From: Paralvinella palmiformis
Taxonomy: Eukaryota > Annelida > Polychaeta > Terebellida > Alvinellidae
Direction: 5' to 3'
DNA: 64,000 nucleotides
NCBI GenBank assembly: GCA_025642065.1
Contig: JAODUP010000347.1
Coordinates: forward strand, 317,501-381,500
Shown: in pieces, positions 46,090-59,684 of the stretch
How positions within the stretch are numbered: position 1 is the stretch's first letter
Layout: each line of letters begins with the position of its first letter
Program-made: the position numbers and the translations under genes
Notes under the pieces: model-generated
Told to the model about the DNA's origin: nothing
Database searches by the model: none
What the model saw: the letters and a program-made list of their open reading frames with translations, nothing else

Positions 46090-47490
46090 AACGATACAGC
46101 TATCTGTATATCACTTCTTGTGTTGTGGTTGTAGTCCAGGTAGTTTCCTTCGGCTGCTGAATGTTTATACAGTCATGGATGCCATGTTCGGCCATCTGTT
46201 CTGCTTCTCCACAAGAACGCATGGATTTTGTGCACAAGGTAGGGTAATGGGCCGAGCGACCTCCAAAGGTAATGAGACGAAGTAAAAGATGAAACAACCT
46301 TCAGATATGCCCACGCCGGGATTCGAACACGGGTGGTAGTGATATGTGGTCCAGCACGCTACTGCTAGACCACGGAGGCGCCCCACAAGAACGCATGGAA
46401 AAAGGTACCAGGAGCTTGAACCTATTATGCCTATACTGCTTCAGTCTGTTGTGTCCAGTTCTTAGTCGGAAAATGATGACCTCTTCCTGGCGGGAAAGCG
46501 GGTAATAATAATTGGTTTGTTTGGGAAATCTCTCGAGAGATGTAATATGGGATATCATCTCTTCGTATTTCACCAACTTACTGCACCCAGTTTTGCCAGT
46601 CTGTGTGCATTTTCCTTTCCATCGGCATAGTTTGTGTATTGTTTTCCTGTGGGAAAATGTGCCTACTCTCGGTAACCACTAGAGTCCATCCATGATATAC
46701 GTTCCAGCCCTTCCGTTTCCCACGGCATTTGTTGCAGACCCATCAGTATATACCTGTCCATGATGTATCTGGGTACCATTCATCAATCATGGCCAGTGTC
46801 AGGGCTCGTTTGTATGGTTCACTATGTACCTCTCCAGGGGTGAGCTGTTGGACAACTGTGCATATATTTATTGTGTCCAGTTGTGGTTCCCATGGTACGA
46901 TGCAGCCGACAGTACTAACTTGGTGGATTTTAACTAAGAGTTGTCCCTTATGTTGTCTCAGGAGTGATTTGCTCTTTTGTGATTGGAAAGCATCTCAGAT
47001 TATTTGTGATAGGTAGCCTAGTCGTTTGTGTTGTGGAATTGTCTGAATCCTGCCTGTTTCTGAGTGATGATGTTCTGTGTCAAGGAACTGTTGAAGCAGA
47101 CGTTGATGATACGATACATGGGCTTGTAGGCACAGCTAGTTAAGCTGGTGTGTCTGTAGTTCCTTGCCTTTCGGTTTTTTTTCAGTATGAGTATCATCAG
47201 CACCTCTTTCCATGTTTGTGGAACCTTGCGTTCAGAACAGTTTAAGTTGAATATTTCCAACAGTTTGGATCGCGCAATATTACGGAGGCGTTTCAGCATT
47301 TCATTAGTAATACCACCCAGGCCTGGAGATTACTCATTTTTTAGATGTTTGAGGGCATTTTCAAGTTATACTATTCGTCATGGAATCTTGCAGGGTAGCT
47401 CTACTTGCCGTTTATGTTTGTTTCCTTTATGCTTCTTGTATCTGAATTGTTTTGATGGTAATGTCACTTCTTGTGACGTTGGTCTTTGCT
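46090..47490 (-). pseudogene. LINE with RNase H domain (I-like), minus strand, internally deleted
   Basis: The RT N-terminal part at 47310-47020 reads GITNEMLKRLRNIARSKLLE, KVPQTWKEVLMILILKK, and KQAGFRQFHNTND. The catalytic core is missing. RNase H follows (VYTDGSATNAVGNGRAGTYI, near 46765-46700). Next comes a C-terminal block, EEVIIFRLRTGHNRL (near 46480), with a CGEAEQMAEH...C zinc-type motif (near 46200). This order suits RNase H-bearing I-type LINEs. A SINE (46226-46382) splits the C-terminal motif. It has stops throughout. Confidence 0.7.
46226..46382 (-). mobile_element. tRNA-derived SINE (family A) with 17-bp target duplications
   Basis: The reverse complement carries GGCGCCTCCGTGGTCTAGCA, GTGTTCGAATCCCGGCGTGG and GAAGGTTGTTTCATC. 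CCACAAGAACGCATGGA occurs at 46209-46225 and 46383-46399. The duplication repeats the LINE codons for MRSCG on both sides, which proves the SINE entered the LINE later. Confidence 0.9.
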
Positions 47491-47559
47491 AAAAGGTCAG
47501 CAGATTTCCTACCTTGAGTATATTCCCATCCTCCATTAGAGTGATCTTCTGTCCATGGG

Positions 47560-48290
47560 ATTCTTCCTCAATTAGTTGGTTTTGTAAGCACCCAGACTTT
47601 CGTGCTATGCTTTTCAGGATGATGCCAATCATTTGTTTCATGGCCAATAACCAGTTCTTGAAACAAGTTCTGAATGTCATTACAGAGACATAAATCGTCT
47701 TTCACCGAAACATATTTTGAGAACCTCTCCTCTTTTCCAAGCAGTTGTAATTCAACAACAGTTGTCCAAAAGGTTGCAATGCATCAGTCTTGACGTTAGA
47801 AGCTCTGCATTAGACTTTGTCACCCCGAGATCTTGAAACAAATCATCCTACTAGTTTTGAAAGTGTGGCTATTTCTTTTCCTTGTCAGTTTAATCAATGT
47901 AAGATTCTTCAGATTCAGATTTAAAAATTTGATCTTCACTTTCCACATCTTTAGCAGGTAATTTCGGAACAGATAGTCCTCAGAATGTAACTCTGATGAT
48001 GGAATATGTGGATATGTGATATCCTGTCGATTTGTCGTTTTCTTGAATCTTAAAATGTGTGCTATACAGAAGTAGCAGTCATTGTGGTGCTCTTCATATT
48101 CGGGGTATGGCAAAGGGCATTGGGGGTGATCACTTCACATCAAACCCTCTAAATTCGATCAACATGTACCATGAACTACCTGTGGAGCCCATAATTTGTC
48201 TTGATCCCCAAACTTTATGCCAAAGTATAATTCATAAGCTTGTGCAAATTTCGTAGATACTTTGATTCTGTGCTTTACCAGTCTTGGGCC
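47560..48290 (-). pseudogene. Broken copy of a widespread uncharacterised multicopy protein (GDQDK/DCYFC family)
   Basis: Minus-strand frames read in order. First STKFAQAYELYFGIKFGDQD and KLWAPQVVHGTC, then MPFAIPRI, HHNDCYFCIAHI and QDITYPHIPSS. After a diverged stretch come LFQDLGVTKSNAELLTSRL, then KEERFSKYVSVKDDLCLCND and IQNLFQELVIGHETNDWHHP. Together these follow a protein of unknown function that recurs in high copy in arthropod and other invertebrate genomes (GDQDKxWAP, DCYFC, YPxIPSS, DLGLSK..AELLASRLK, W). The Cys-rich blocks suggest zinc binding; the high copy number suggests transposon linkage. At least four frame changes and stops break it. It joins the RNase H LINE near 47500. 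Confidence 0.6.
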
Positions 48291-48387
48291 AATGTAGAAT
48301 CCATAAATGTAACAAAATGAAATACAAGAATGTAAGCAGTTTCCAGATGAAAACATTGGACACCTGATAAATACAAAGTGGACCAAA

Positions 48388-48391
<4 letters not shown>

Positions 48392-48428
<37 letters not shown>
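48392..48428. repeat. (TA)n microsatellite
   Basis: Uninterrupted TA run. Confidence 0.95.
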
Positions 48429-48431
<3 letters not shown>

Positions 48432-48439
48432 ACATGGTC

Positions 48440-48610
48440 TGGGGCGGAGAACACCAGAGCATTATAGAAATCACTGGAACATTCTAGACCACACTGGCAC
48501 ATTCTAGAAAATACTGGAACATTCTAGAAAGAACTAAAACATAACAGCCATTTGAAAATTCTAGAAAGTACCAAAACATTTTAGAAAGTATCAGCTCCTG
48601 GAATATTCGG
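48440..48610. repeat. Array of heat-shock-element-like repeats
   Basis: Imperfect units of about 20-25 bp centre on ACTGGAACATTCTAGAAA. GAACATTCTAGAA at 48517-48529 fits GAAnnTTCnnGAA exactly; related sites are at 48477, 48500 and 48553, with degenerate units to 48600. This is the binding pattern of heat-shock factor. Whether it regulates anything here is unknown; the nearest genes are several kb away. Confidence 0.55.
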
Positions 48611-48619
48611 TGCTTGGAA

Positions 48620-50220
48620 TATCATTTTTTTTAACTCAACATATTGTAGAAATCAATGCGAAATGTGTACTTAATCTAATAAAACTGAATGGATCATGCA
48701 AAACTATCAATTATTTTTGTCACATTAGGTTATTCACCTCCTAATATTTTATCACTGATCTACTGTTAAGAATATATTCTATCGCCCTTTAACTAACCCC
48801 GAATAAAAGTGCTGAAAATGAGTTGTCAGATAATGAAACTCAAACTTTAACTTGCAATTATACAATATTTATTTCAAGTAAGACACCGTTTCTCACACAG
48901 TAATAGTGTCCAATTCAATTCTAAGGAAGATCTTTGGGACATGTCTAAAAGTACTTTTACAACTTAAAAGTGCATAAGACAAATTTCAATTTAGTTAAAG
49001 TAATCAGGAGATTAATTGATTTTGCTTTATTTTTGGAAGGGGGCTCCCCAAGATTAAATAAAACAGAGGTCCCTGCAACAAAGTGACATTGTTCCTCACA
49101 AAGTTAATGTTTTTGTTGACATTTTGATAATATAACCGTTTGGATATGAACATACCATGAGGATTAATATTTTTGAAATATGACTGATATCGCAGATCAG
49201 ATAAGGGGGTCAAATACATTTGTATTTGAGAGTATTTAATTCTTACATATATTCTGAAATACATTAAATTTCCTGAATATTTTGCCACCAACATGAATTG
49301 TTCCTGGAAGCAATTTGATAATTGAATTTTACATATTCAATCATGTAGAGAGACTTCAAAACAGATGGAAAGATTTTTTAACCAGAGAGATATCATCAAA
49401 CAGACAATACTTCTGAGAATCTTATGTTCCTTAATTGTAATGAACATGATTTAAAAGGTGGGGTGAAATGAATGATGTTATGATGATTATTTGATGACGT
49501 GCATGATGAATCTGCGATGAGATATATAATATGTGAAAATGTGTGATGATGTATGTTATGTTATATGATTATATAAAAGGTAATATATGTGATGTTTTAA
49601 CAATATTATTACAAAATGGGTGCATTAAAAGAAATAAAGGGTTTGTTTATTATAGTAGAAAAGTATTTATACCTGAAATACTTTTTAAAGTATTTGCATT
49701 TAAATACATATATATTTAAGTGTATTTGTAATTGTATTTGACCCGATTTAAAAGAATATGTAATTAAATAATTTTTAGTGTTGCTAATTTAAGATTATAC
49801 AAAAGAAAAGCTGGAATCTTTAACTGTGGTTTACCCTCATTACTAAATATAGCTCTGTGATCATGCATCTGATGACATTGATTAACAACATAGTGTTGAT
49901 GCTCATTGTGTACGTGTCTTTAATTTGTCTATTGTTTCCAAATATTTATAAATATTAACACAACTAACTTACAAGCATTATAAACTAATTTCAGCCGAAG
50001 ATTCTAGTGATGATGTCCAATAATTGCTTAGCTCTCAGATTATTATGGAAGGATTGGTATTTTTTCTCTAACACCCCCCCCCCCACACACACACTTATAA
50101 ACGCACAAAAAGAAATATATTTACAAATTTATTTAGAATTTTTTATCATTATCTTATTTATTATATTTTATCATTATTATCTGCTTGAAGTCATCTGCTT
50201 CAGGAGAAAAAAAACAGGAT
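48620..50220. other. Intergenic DNA, no gene recognised
   Basis: AT-rich sequence with GATGAT-rich stretches near 49450-49560 and a poly-C/CA tract near 50072-50092. No coding signal. Confidence 0.5.
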
Positions 50221-50224
50221 CGTG

Positions 50225-50230
50225 TTTATT
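50225..50230 (-). terminator. Polyadenylation signal AATAAA for MRPL19
   Basis: TTTATT on the plus strand is AATAAA on the minus strand, about 100 bases beyond the MRPL19 stop codon. Confidence 0.6.
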
Positions 50231-50328
50231 GATCCATAAGGTGTATAAATGAAGTAAACCAGATACAATAACCACTCGCACACATTCATACTGTAAACTG
50301 AAGTGACCTTGGCTTGGGTCTTCTTTCA

Positions 50329-53300
50329 CTACCTCTCCTTCGTCTTCTCTAACTCTTGAATCTTCTTATAGACGTATCCCATGATTTTCGCCGCATCATC
50401 ATCATTGATGCTTTCTCTGTACTGCTTCATCAGGTCATACTTTTCCCACGGCTTGGCCACTTCACGGGCACGTTCGTAGAACCTCTCCGGCAATTCCAGA
50501 TCTTGTAGGCCCTGTAAATCCTGACGTTCCCAACGCTCATGCCAAGGACGTGGTCGCAATTTTACCTGAATCACAAACCAAACACAGCTACACAGCACAA
50601 CACCTGTATTATGTCAATCTTTAGGACTAGTCAATGTGTCACAGATGAGCCATATGAAATACAGTAGCATACTTTCTTGTCTGGCGATTCATTCTTACTA
50701 ATTTAAGGTACTATGTATAGCACACAAATGTATTTACTGAGCAAAGTTTATGTCTGAAAAAGAAGTGTCTGATAAAGAATACCTGTATATCATACACTGA
50801 TATCTGTAGCTGAAATCAATCCAGGATTTGGTATGTCTTCAATGTCAAGTACAGGGTTTGGAACAAAATATTATGATAATTAATAGGTTACCTTTACGGG
50901 ATTAACTGGTATGGTAGCTCCAGGTGGATGTGGTACTGGTTCAAAATCGAAAGGTATGGTACTATACTCAGGCAGTGCATCACGCAGGTAAAACAAATGT
51001 GGATCAAGACGTTTCTCGAGCTTCAGTACTTCTATGCCCTGTATTGTTGGATTGTACAATTCGTACGTGATCTCCATACCTAAAAATGATTAACATACAA
51101 GTCTAAGACAAATTCATAACAGCTATTGATAAAACCAGACGTGGAAAGCAGAAAAGGATATTCCCTTTTGCAAAATATGTTATAAATTTGAATCATCTAC
51201 TACATTGTTCTTCAATTGTACAGTCATGCTCTGCAGCAATATTAGTACATTTAAATATTTGTGGTATTTCAAAACAAAATTCTTAAAAACTTTAAATTCA
51301 CAAAGCAAAACTATAAACTTCTTAGTTATGTTTGTTCAGTGTTAAGTTTCTGTTTACTGTTTAATTTTACTGAAAACATTCAAGATAAAATCAATAAAAA
51401 CCTGTTGTTGAACAAATTTTGTTCTGATGCCTCTCAACAATTGTACACTACCTTGTCCATCCACAACATTCCTTAATGTGAACTGTGACCGTAATCCATG
51501 TCCAGATCTGTTGATACAGATTCCAACAAATCTATTTTTCTTGCCGGGAGCATACGGATCTGAGACCAGTACAGCTAGAATACTACCTGCAAATAAAACC
51601 CAATATATGCAACTTCAAAATGTGCATATACAGGTACAAATGTACAACCTAATCCTGTTGGTCACTAGCACACTGTCTTACTAAGTTCACCATAGAAATA
51701 CCTGTATGGTTGAGTGAGTACAGAAATAACCTATTATTAATAGCAACACATACATGTCATTCATCTTCTTTTACTGAACAAACCTATGGGAAGTCTTCAA
51801 ATGGACTATCATTCAATTAACATAGATATTAGTAGGATCTGAACCTGCACACTGAAAGTTTGCAAAGCACTGCTCTCACCACTGTGCCAGTGAAGAACCC
51901 AAATAATTATACAAAATATGTCAATAGAAGACAGTCTCTAGACAGATGTACAACAGATTGTTGATGTAACTGTCACAATATTCTTGTTTTACAGTCAAGA
52001 TGACCAAACAGTTCCATGAACAATTTTTCTATTCTTTTTGTGGTTATATGATTCTTTTTTACCTAAAAACCTAGAAGTATCTAAATCCCTGGAAAATCTC
52101 ACTCTAATAAATCCAATAACATGATAAACGTGAAGTGAAAAGTGTGTGGCCTTACCAAAGAATGCTTTAACTATTGGTTATTCCTATCCAAACTCTTCGC
52201 CTCTGTCAAACAATGATTTGATGTACTCAATCTAAAATCGTAATAAATTGGACTGGGGAAAAACTGCTGGTTCTTTGTTGCAGCATTATCTATGAAATAA
52301 TTTTTTTAAGTCTCTAATCATTATACTATAAACACATGCCAATCACGGTTATTCCCACTATTCAAAAACAAATTCACAAAATCTGACAAAAACTACTGAA
52401 AGAAAAATAAAGGGAAAACAATGGTAACTGACAATAGGCAAATTAAGCCTCAACTGTCATAGAAGTTAAAGTGATTGTGTTCTAAAAAGTAATGCTGAAA
52501 TCTTTCTAACATTTATGATTTAAAAAGGGTGAGTAAGTGGTTGCTTCATTTATCTTCAGTGACCGAGGGGTCGATCACACTGAAAACATTTATTTGAGGC
52601 TGAAACATGCTAGAGAATGGGTAACAATAGGATACAATCCTACGACATGAAGACCTGTACATTATTGTGTTACTAACAGCACTATGGGACTGGCTGATGT
52701 TGAACAATTATTTTTAAAAATGTTGTTTTTATCACAAATCAGTTCACAACCAGCAGAAATCCAGCCCCAACGATTGACAATCATTAATCACCAACCTATC
52801 ACTATTCTAAGAAATCCATAATCATGATGAATAGGGATCTTAAGAGAAGATGACACAGAATGTGGCAGATGGTATCATACAGTGAGTAACTTATACGGAT
52901 ACCGATCTAAACCATTTCACCGGTACGTGCATAATATGCGAACAGCAATTAACCGAACATTATATGACCAGAGATTCAGTTCACATTTGCTAACTGAAGG
53001 ATCCAAAAATACAATAGTGATCTCTGTCAGGCATTTTAACAGTAACAAGAACCATAATCACGATGAAACAGTCTGCATAAATCGAATATTTGTACTCATA
53101 CCCTGAAAATACTGACCAACATAGAATTCTGGAATCTTGAGAACGGTTCGTCTCCTAAACATATCCTCGTGCTCAAGCTTTTCTCGGATACGATCCCTAT
53201 ACTGAGGCTTTGGATCCGGAAGGAATTCAGGATAAACATATCTGTCAGAATAACATTAATTAATACATAGTTGGTAAACAGAAATTCTCCCCACAACAGA

Positions 53301-56300
53301 GCAGAAATCTATTTTGTGTAACATTTTCACAAGGTTACAATAAGGTGAAGATTATAATTTTACAATAAAACATTGTGTTAGTAGCCTGAGATAAGCTATC
53401 AAATTTACTATGCACAGAACAATGTGTTGCATACAATACACAAAGTAAAACAAAAGTTTAAAAAAATTTGAACATAGCATACTGCTATAAAACTGTTCTT
53501 GTGAGTATCTTATGTCTTATCTCCATCGAAGAATTATCTTTCACAACCCCTCCCCCCAAAAAAAAACATAAATACTTTACAGCTTTTTAAAGAAAAAAAA
53601 ACATGGATAACAATTAGTGCACAAAATGCAACACTCACTTATAATCTCTTGGAGCTACTAAAGATTCAGTTTCAGATTCTTCCGGATCCTGTGCTAGTTT
53701 GGATTTCCTGTGCTTCTCTACGGTTGCTTCAGGTAACGTGTTGGAGTATCGACACTGGATGAATACTAAAACAAACACAATGTAACTGGTATATTATCAA
53801 ACAACAGACTATTTCTCAAACATTAACTAAAATGACCTAAGGAAGGATTATCAAACAAAATCTAATGACTCGACTATGACTTAGATAAATCAAAGAATAA
53901 ATACTACTGTAGTTGACTACTAGATGACCATTGTTACAAGTTGAGTCGAGAATTTTGTTTGGTTGCATTATTAGGACAATCTGATACTAAATGAGTAGGG
54001 ATAAAACATGTCTTTCACAACAGAAATTTTCTTCAAACCATCAGTTTGACCCACTCCCCATTTTCAGCTTTGATGTTTTTGCATACACTGTCCTGAAGGA
54101 TTCCAATTTTGGTGGAAAATGGAACTTTTTATGTAGCAGACAGCTTATTTTAGCCCAAAATAATGATAATAATCATTTTCGCAAGCAAACATAAAGTAAT
54201 GGTTCACCCTAAGGTATTTTCAATATTCTCATTTAATATGAAATAGTAGATCACACAAATATTCGATTTGCAACTTCGAATATTTTCCTGCTTTTTGATA
54301 CGTTATTTCAGTCATATAAACGCATATCATTCAAATTTTTTTTTGCATTTGGAGCAAAATCGGTTCTGGCTGGTGACGTTATTCCAAGCAATTGCACAAT
54401 ATCATAAATATAAAAAGATGCAGACAAGAAATTTCATTTGTGTGTCACACAGGCCACACACCAGGCAGAATTAAAAAACAAACAATACTGGCTTGCAGAG
54501 TGCTCCACGAACTGCACTGTCAACTCTGAGATCACTGCAACTAGTGCTAAAAGGTGTGATCACTACATTTGGAACACACAGTTACAATAACGCAACATAA
54601 TTAAAACATCAAAACGGAATGTATATTAGCATCGTGTATGAATATGTTTGTCCAATGCATCTGAGCCACAAATCCACGATATTAACAATGCCCCACCGGC
54701 GGACTTGAACTTGTGCCAATGGGATGATGTCGTCACATCCCGGCAAGACACCTATGATGAAACCAACTTTGAAAGTTTTCAACAATGCGGCAACTATGCA
54801 TCGTCATTTCAGCAACATAAAGTACTGTAGTAATAGAATCTTCCAGGTGAAATGCATGGCATCGGTTACCAGTTGCAGTCTCAGGTTAGCAATAGCAATG
54901 GATGGCAACTTTTCACTAATGGTAAATACTGGAAATCTTTCAATAAATTATTTCATTTTATATGGAGACTGAGAGTATTATTTCAGTTGAACGATTGTGT
55001 CTTTCCAAAGGATTTAACACAATACTTAAAATGATATAACCCAATGATTCAGTGGACCAATTTTTCCAGATGAATGACACAAGCCTTAGTTATTCATGTT
55101 GACTTGTAAGAGATTTTTTAGCATGGGTTTCAATGGATTAAATAAAATAAAACAAATTAAACTTTTAGACATTAGAGTATTAACATCCTTGACATTTACA
55201 TGTAGTAAACATTGCATGAATGGCTGATTCAGAAAATAAAGCAGTTCACTTCCAATACAAGCTATCATGCATAAATACTAATATTACAGTAATAGGAATC
55301 ACCCATTGAATTAGAAATAGAATCTGTGTGATCATTCATTCTATCCATTCACCCTGTCATGTCAGATGGCAAAGGTTCTAAAAAAATTAGTTTGAACTAG
55401 ACAAGCCGGACCATGACAGCCATGTAAATCATGCTGAATGTTACTTAATTTAGTGGCATATATCTATTGGATAACGCATTGATTCTTAGATTTCTAACCC
55501 GAGACCACAGTGTGAAATTCAGCTTCATGGTGGCACTAAGGGTAATTGAATCAGTCTATTGTTGCCGCTAGCAGAAAAATTCTTTATTCTAATTGAACTT
55601 GAAGGCACTGAATATTTATATTCAATTCGATATTCTCCGAATATTCAAATCAATATTCAAATAAAATTCCAGATTCATCCGTTCCTTTAATATGCAGTAA
55701 AAGAATGGATAGTGGAATAATATATACCTGTGGACATGTCAATTAAATCTATTTCAGGCCTAATATTTGTGTGAACATCGAATAATTTTTGGATGGAAAA
55801 AAGCTTTTGGCCAATGGGATTTCTTGCTTGTGCTTAGACGGGTTTGGATTAAACAACCTTGACATTGACAAAAAACAATACCCAGAGAATCTGTTATCAA
55901 ATTACTGAAAAATGCTGAGTTTTCTGAATTGTTCACCACTGCCCAGCAGAAAAAGCCAAGACAAAGGCTGAAAGTTTCGATATCTAAAGGAAATATGAGA
56001 AAATTAAGCACAGATAGGGATTCCAGGCTGTATAGAAAGCTGGAAGACTGTGGACATGGTTATCGTATAAAATTAGCCCAGCAGAATCTGGCGATAATCA
56101 GGTTGGGGAGTGAAGACCACAAGGTTTTACTTTTGTGTTTTAGATACTGTTCCAGATTAACAGCGCTGGATTTACATATGGGTTAGTATAGGATGCAGCC
56201 CGCTAGCTTTGGGGCACCTTGATAAAACCATAAAAATTATAGATATAAAAATGGATGAGATTTGAATATTTTCCGATTTAATAGGGCTCCTCTTGATTAA

Positions 56301-57746
56301 TTTGAAACAGCTTTAAGTATTTGGGGACCCTCTATTTGGAGTGCGTCTTTTAAATTCAATGGGGCCCTTAAATATATCTTCTTTTTTTAAACATGGGAGC
56401 AGATGAGAGAGAACATATATAATGAAGGGGCCCCAAATTTTATTAACCCAGGGGCTTCCTAATTTAAAGCCTAAATCTGGCCGTCCAGATCAGCCTAACA
56501 TTCAGGAGCATCATAGTTCCCAGGTTCGAGGATCACAATTGACACAACTTTATGGTGCCATGATACTCTAAGTTTTACTGTAGTGTTGACTTCCAGGAAG
56601 CATGGAACATAAAATTTCAATTTTTTTTTCAATATGTACTTATCCAATTTGTACCAGATAAATTTTATTTTTATTCTTATAATATAGTCTACTGATAGAC
56701 ACCTTAAAATCATAGTTATACAGGGCCTAAAAAAATCAGTTGCTTATAATATGCGATGCAAAGCTGGCTGCGAGTGCCAGCTACGCCTAGATTCCATATA
56801 TGTGGCATTCGAATCTGAATGCGACATTGCGATATCCATGTGTTCCTGACACCCCTCTCGCTGTCTTACCTATTTTCCTGGACACTTGAAACCAGAATGT
56901 TATGACATGGGTCTTAAAAATATGGATTCATTTTCAGCACCAATCACTACATGGAGTGATCTGTTTTGTTGCAAATCGCAAGATGTGGAATCACGATCCT
57001 ACGTTTTCCAATTTTTGTCGCATAATGCATACCACGTATATGGAATCTCGATTTAAGACAACACACTCTGACACTGCTTATTTATTAAAAACATTTCTTA
57101 TCAAACACTTATCTGTTTGTTGGTTTCTACTGCAAATCAATGTTTATAATTATATGTGGGCAGGTGAAATGTGGCAGATTTTAAAGTAAATGATAATTCT
57201 GGATCAGGTGAAAATTTGTTGGGCAAGTGAATTTCCAATCTACTTGCCCAAGGGCCCTGGTTATATCTATTCCACAGAATTGATAATCTGGAAATCATGA
57301 AAATTTGTTAAATGAATTTCCAATCTACCTGCCCAAGGGCCCTGGTTATATCTATTCCACAAAATTGACCCGAACCTGGGAAATAATACGTTATACAATT
57401 GTCGCGGTGATCATGTCTTTATCATAACATCATCACTCCATGATGAATGCTCATGACGATCATATCATCATGATGTAAATCTATCTGATAGTCTAGACTA
57501 GACCTAACTAACTTACTAAGACTAAGTCCTAACACATGACATGTTTATTGTTTGGCAACGATCATCAAAGTCACGCGGAGCAGTGAGTGTGATGTGATAT
57601 AAATGCACTTTATAACAATTCAAGATTTGTATATTGAAATTAATGATAACATCATGACTATATTTATTTATCAACTACTACTGACCAGAACTACGTAAGA
57701 GTCTAATTCTCCCCAAAGCAGCAACACGATTCCCCAAGGCAGCCAT
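50329..57746 (-). CDS. MRPL19: Mitochondrial large-subunit ribosomal protein L19 (bL19m)
   Basis: Nuclear gene for a structural protein of the mitochondrial 39S subunit. Six minus-strand exons: 57746-57686, 53765-53639, 53241-53117, 51586-51452, 51079-50892 and 50565-50329. All introns are GT-AG and phases are consistent; the coding sum is 873 bases, 290 aa, close to the vertebrate length. The N-terminus [20 protein letters not shown] is basic and lacks acidic residues, as expected of a mitochondrial presequence. Exon 3 has [15 protein letters not shown]. Exon 4 has [17 protein letters not shown] and [11 protein letters not shown]. Exon 5 has [20 protein letters not shown]. Exon 6 has [12 protein letters not shown]. 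These are the diagnostic bL19m blocks. The start at 57746 is the only ATG before the presequence. Intron 1 (3.9 kb) holds low-complexity DNA and no recognised gene. Confidence 0.96.
51825..51900 (-). repeat. tRNA-like SINE head in an MRPL19 intron
   Basis: The reverse complement reads TGGCACAGTGGTGAGAGCAG (A box), then GCAGGTTCAGATCCTACTA (B box). It lies between exons 3 and 4, in the gene's own orientation. No full tRNA fold is evident. Confidence 0.45.
57212..57366. repeat. Two-unit tandem duplication, 85-bp period
   Basis: GAATTTCCAATCTAC, TGCCCAAGGGCCCTGGTTAT and ATCTATTCCACA start at 57229 and again at 57314 with few differences. It lies in MRPL19 intron 1. Confidence 0.8.
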
Positions 57747-57873
57747 ATTGAACACGGTGGCCTTGACCTTATGAGTTTACGTGAAAGTTTCTAGATATTT
57801 CGTTACCAAACCATTTCGTAGCCAAGGGGATGCAGCTTCTTAATAAAGTTTCACAAACGTTCGAAAATAACAA

Positions 57874-57879
<6 letters not shown>

Positions 57880-57920
<41 letters not shown>

Positions 57921-57927
57921 ACACACA
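57880..57927. repeat. (CA)n microsatellite upstream of MRPL19
   Basis: CA run with one TA interruption, about 135 bases 5' of the MRPL19 start. Confidence 0.95.
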
Positions 57928-57929
57928 CC

Positions 57930-58591
57930 AAAAGAGAAGATAGGCATAGAATAGTCTATACTTACAAATTCATAGCTACTGGCAATGATTCACGGATTTC
58001 TTCTTTATAAATTAACAACCATCACGTTCATGTAGAAATTTAACGTTCATCTGCAAATAAATTAATATTGAAGAAAAAGGTTATGACACGAAATAAAATA
58101 GAAAAATCGCCTACAAAGTAAGTATTATATTTATAGATCTACTAACTGTGAGTAAACCTCATAAACATTATAACTCTTCACATTTAAGCTCTATATAACG
58201 TCTCTGATCTGCATATACGATGTACTAAAGGGTAATGTGTATCGTCCAACTATAATTATATAGATCTATCATCAAAAATGTGTAAAACACTTTTCAGGCC
58301 CACAACTGAAATAAGTGTTTCACTTTATTGTTATCCTGATATTATAGTGTAATTGTTTTGGAAGGGCCCTTGTATTATTATTATTGTGCATTTTGGTTAC
58401 CTGAATTGATGCATTATGTTCACAGTACATTTTGTGTTCTTACATATTTTGTATTTTTCAACACATTTCAGAACCGTAATATCTTCACCCTATGAGAGTC
58501 TTAATTACTATGGTTCGGATGTATGAGCCTTTATCACAGTTAATTGCCACACTGAATTAATTCTTTAATTTGGTATTTCTAATTATGAATG

Positions 58592-58640
<49 letters not shown>

Positions 58641-59647
58641 TTGTGTGTGTGTGTGAATATAGTATTTTCGGTGAACGTTTTTATGATGTTATTTATTTGT
58701 TATATGATTATAAGCATCGATCTATATCAGACATACAAACAACTCTCTCTCATTCATTCTCTCTGATATTCCGAGCCGGCTGCATATATCCGCTAGAGTG
58801 TGATTATTGTTACGGCCGCAGAACAAACACCTTATAATTTCTCCATCAAAATATTAAATTCATACTCATGATCACTGATGTGATACTCATTTTTTGTTCG
58901 AACCATTGGAATGTTCTAATTAAGTAATTAAGCTGAAATAAATAAATATGTATGGCCAAATATATCATATTTCTTATCAGATTTATTCCTGGTTTAGGTA
59001 TACTATCTATATCCATGCATAAATGCACACAACCATGCGTGCGCACACATGTCACATGCACACGAGTTCATTTCCTTTTCTGTTGTACCTAATAACGCTC
59101 GCTTTCAATGTGTTCTTGATATATCCTGCTCCTTTGATTGCAGTCGTGTTTGGCCAGAGGATAATCTAGGATCTCGATAGTAATTAAGCCTATGCATGAT
59201 AATTCAAATAAGAGACAAAACTACCTTGCCAAGATATGCATGGGGAATGTACCGATTTTCTTTACGGGTTTATTGTACGAAATATACCAAATTAATTGTG
59301 TCAAGTTGCTTATACGTATAAACAAATACCAATAATTATTTTTTGCTTTATATTTTAAATACAGTGAGCAATTACAAAAGTAAAAGGGCCCTCAACTAAA
59401 AGTCGACAAATGGCGTATAGGATGTTTGTATACATTTAGCAGTGGCACATTAACAATGGCGGAACAAAAATAAACTCCCAACTGGCTGGAGCTGCAAGTT
59501 TTCTTTGGATATTTCTGACGTCATTACTATAATTTGGACCAGATTTAGGGAGCCGTCTTAATACTGTGTCCGCATTATCTGAATAATACCAGATTTTAAA
59601 TTGGCAAATATTATGGAACAAAAGACTTGATAATATGTCGGAATTTG

Positions 59648-59684
<37 letters not shown>

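Noticed and set aside
55929..56186. 85-codon basic open frame in MRPL19 intron 1
   Set aside because: No family recognised, no splice partners and no upstream promoter signs; probably chance.
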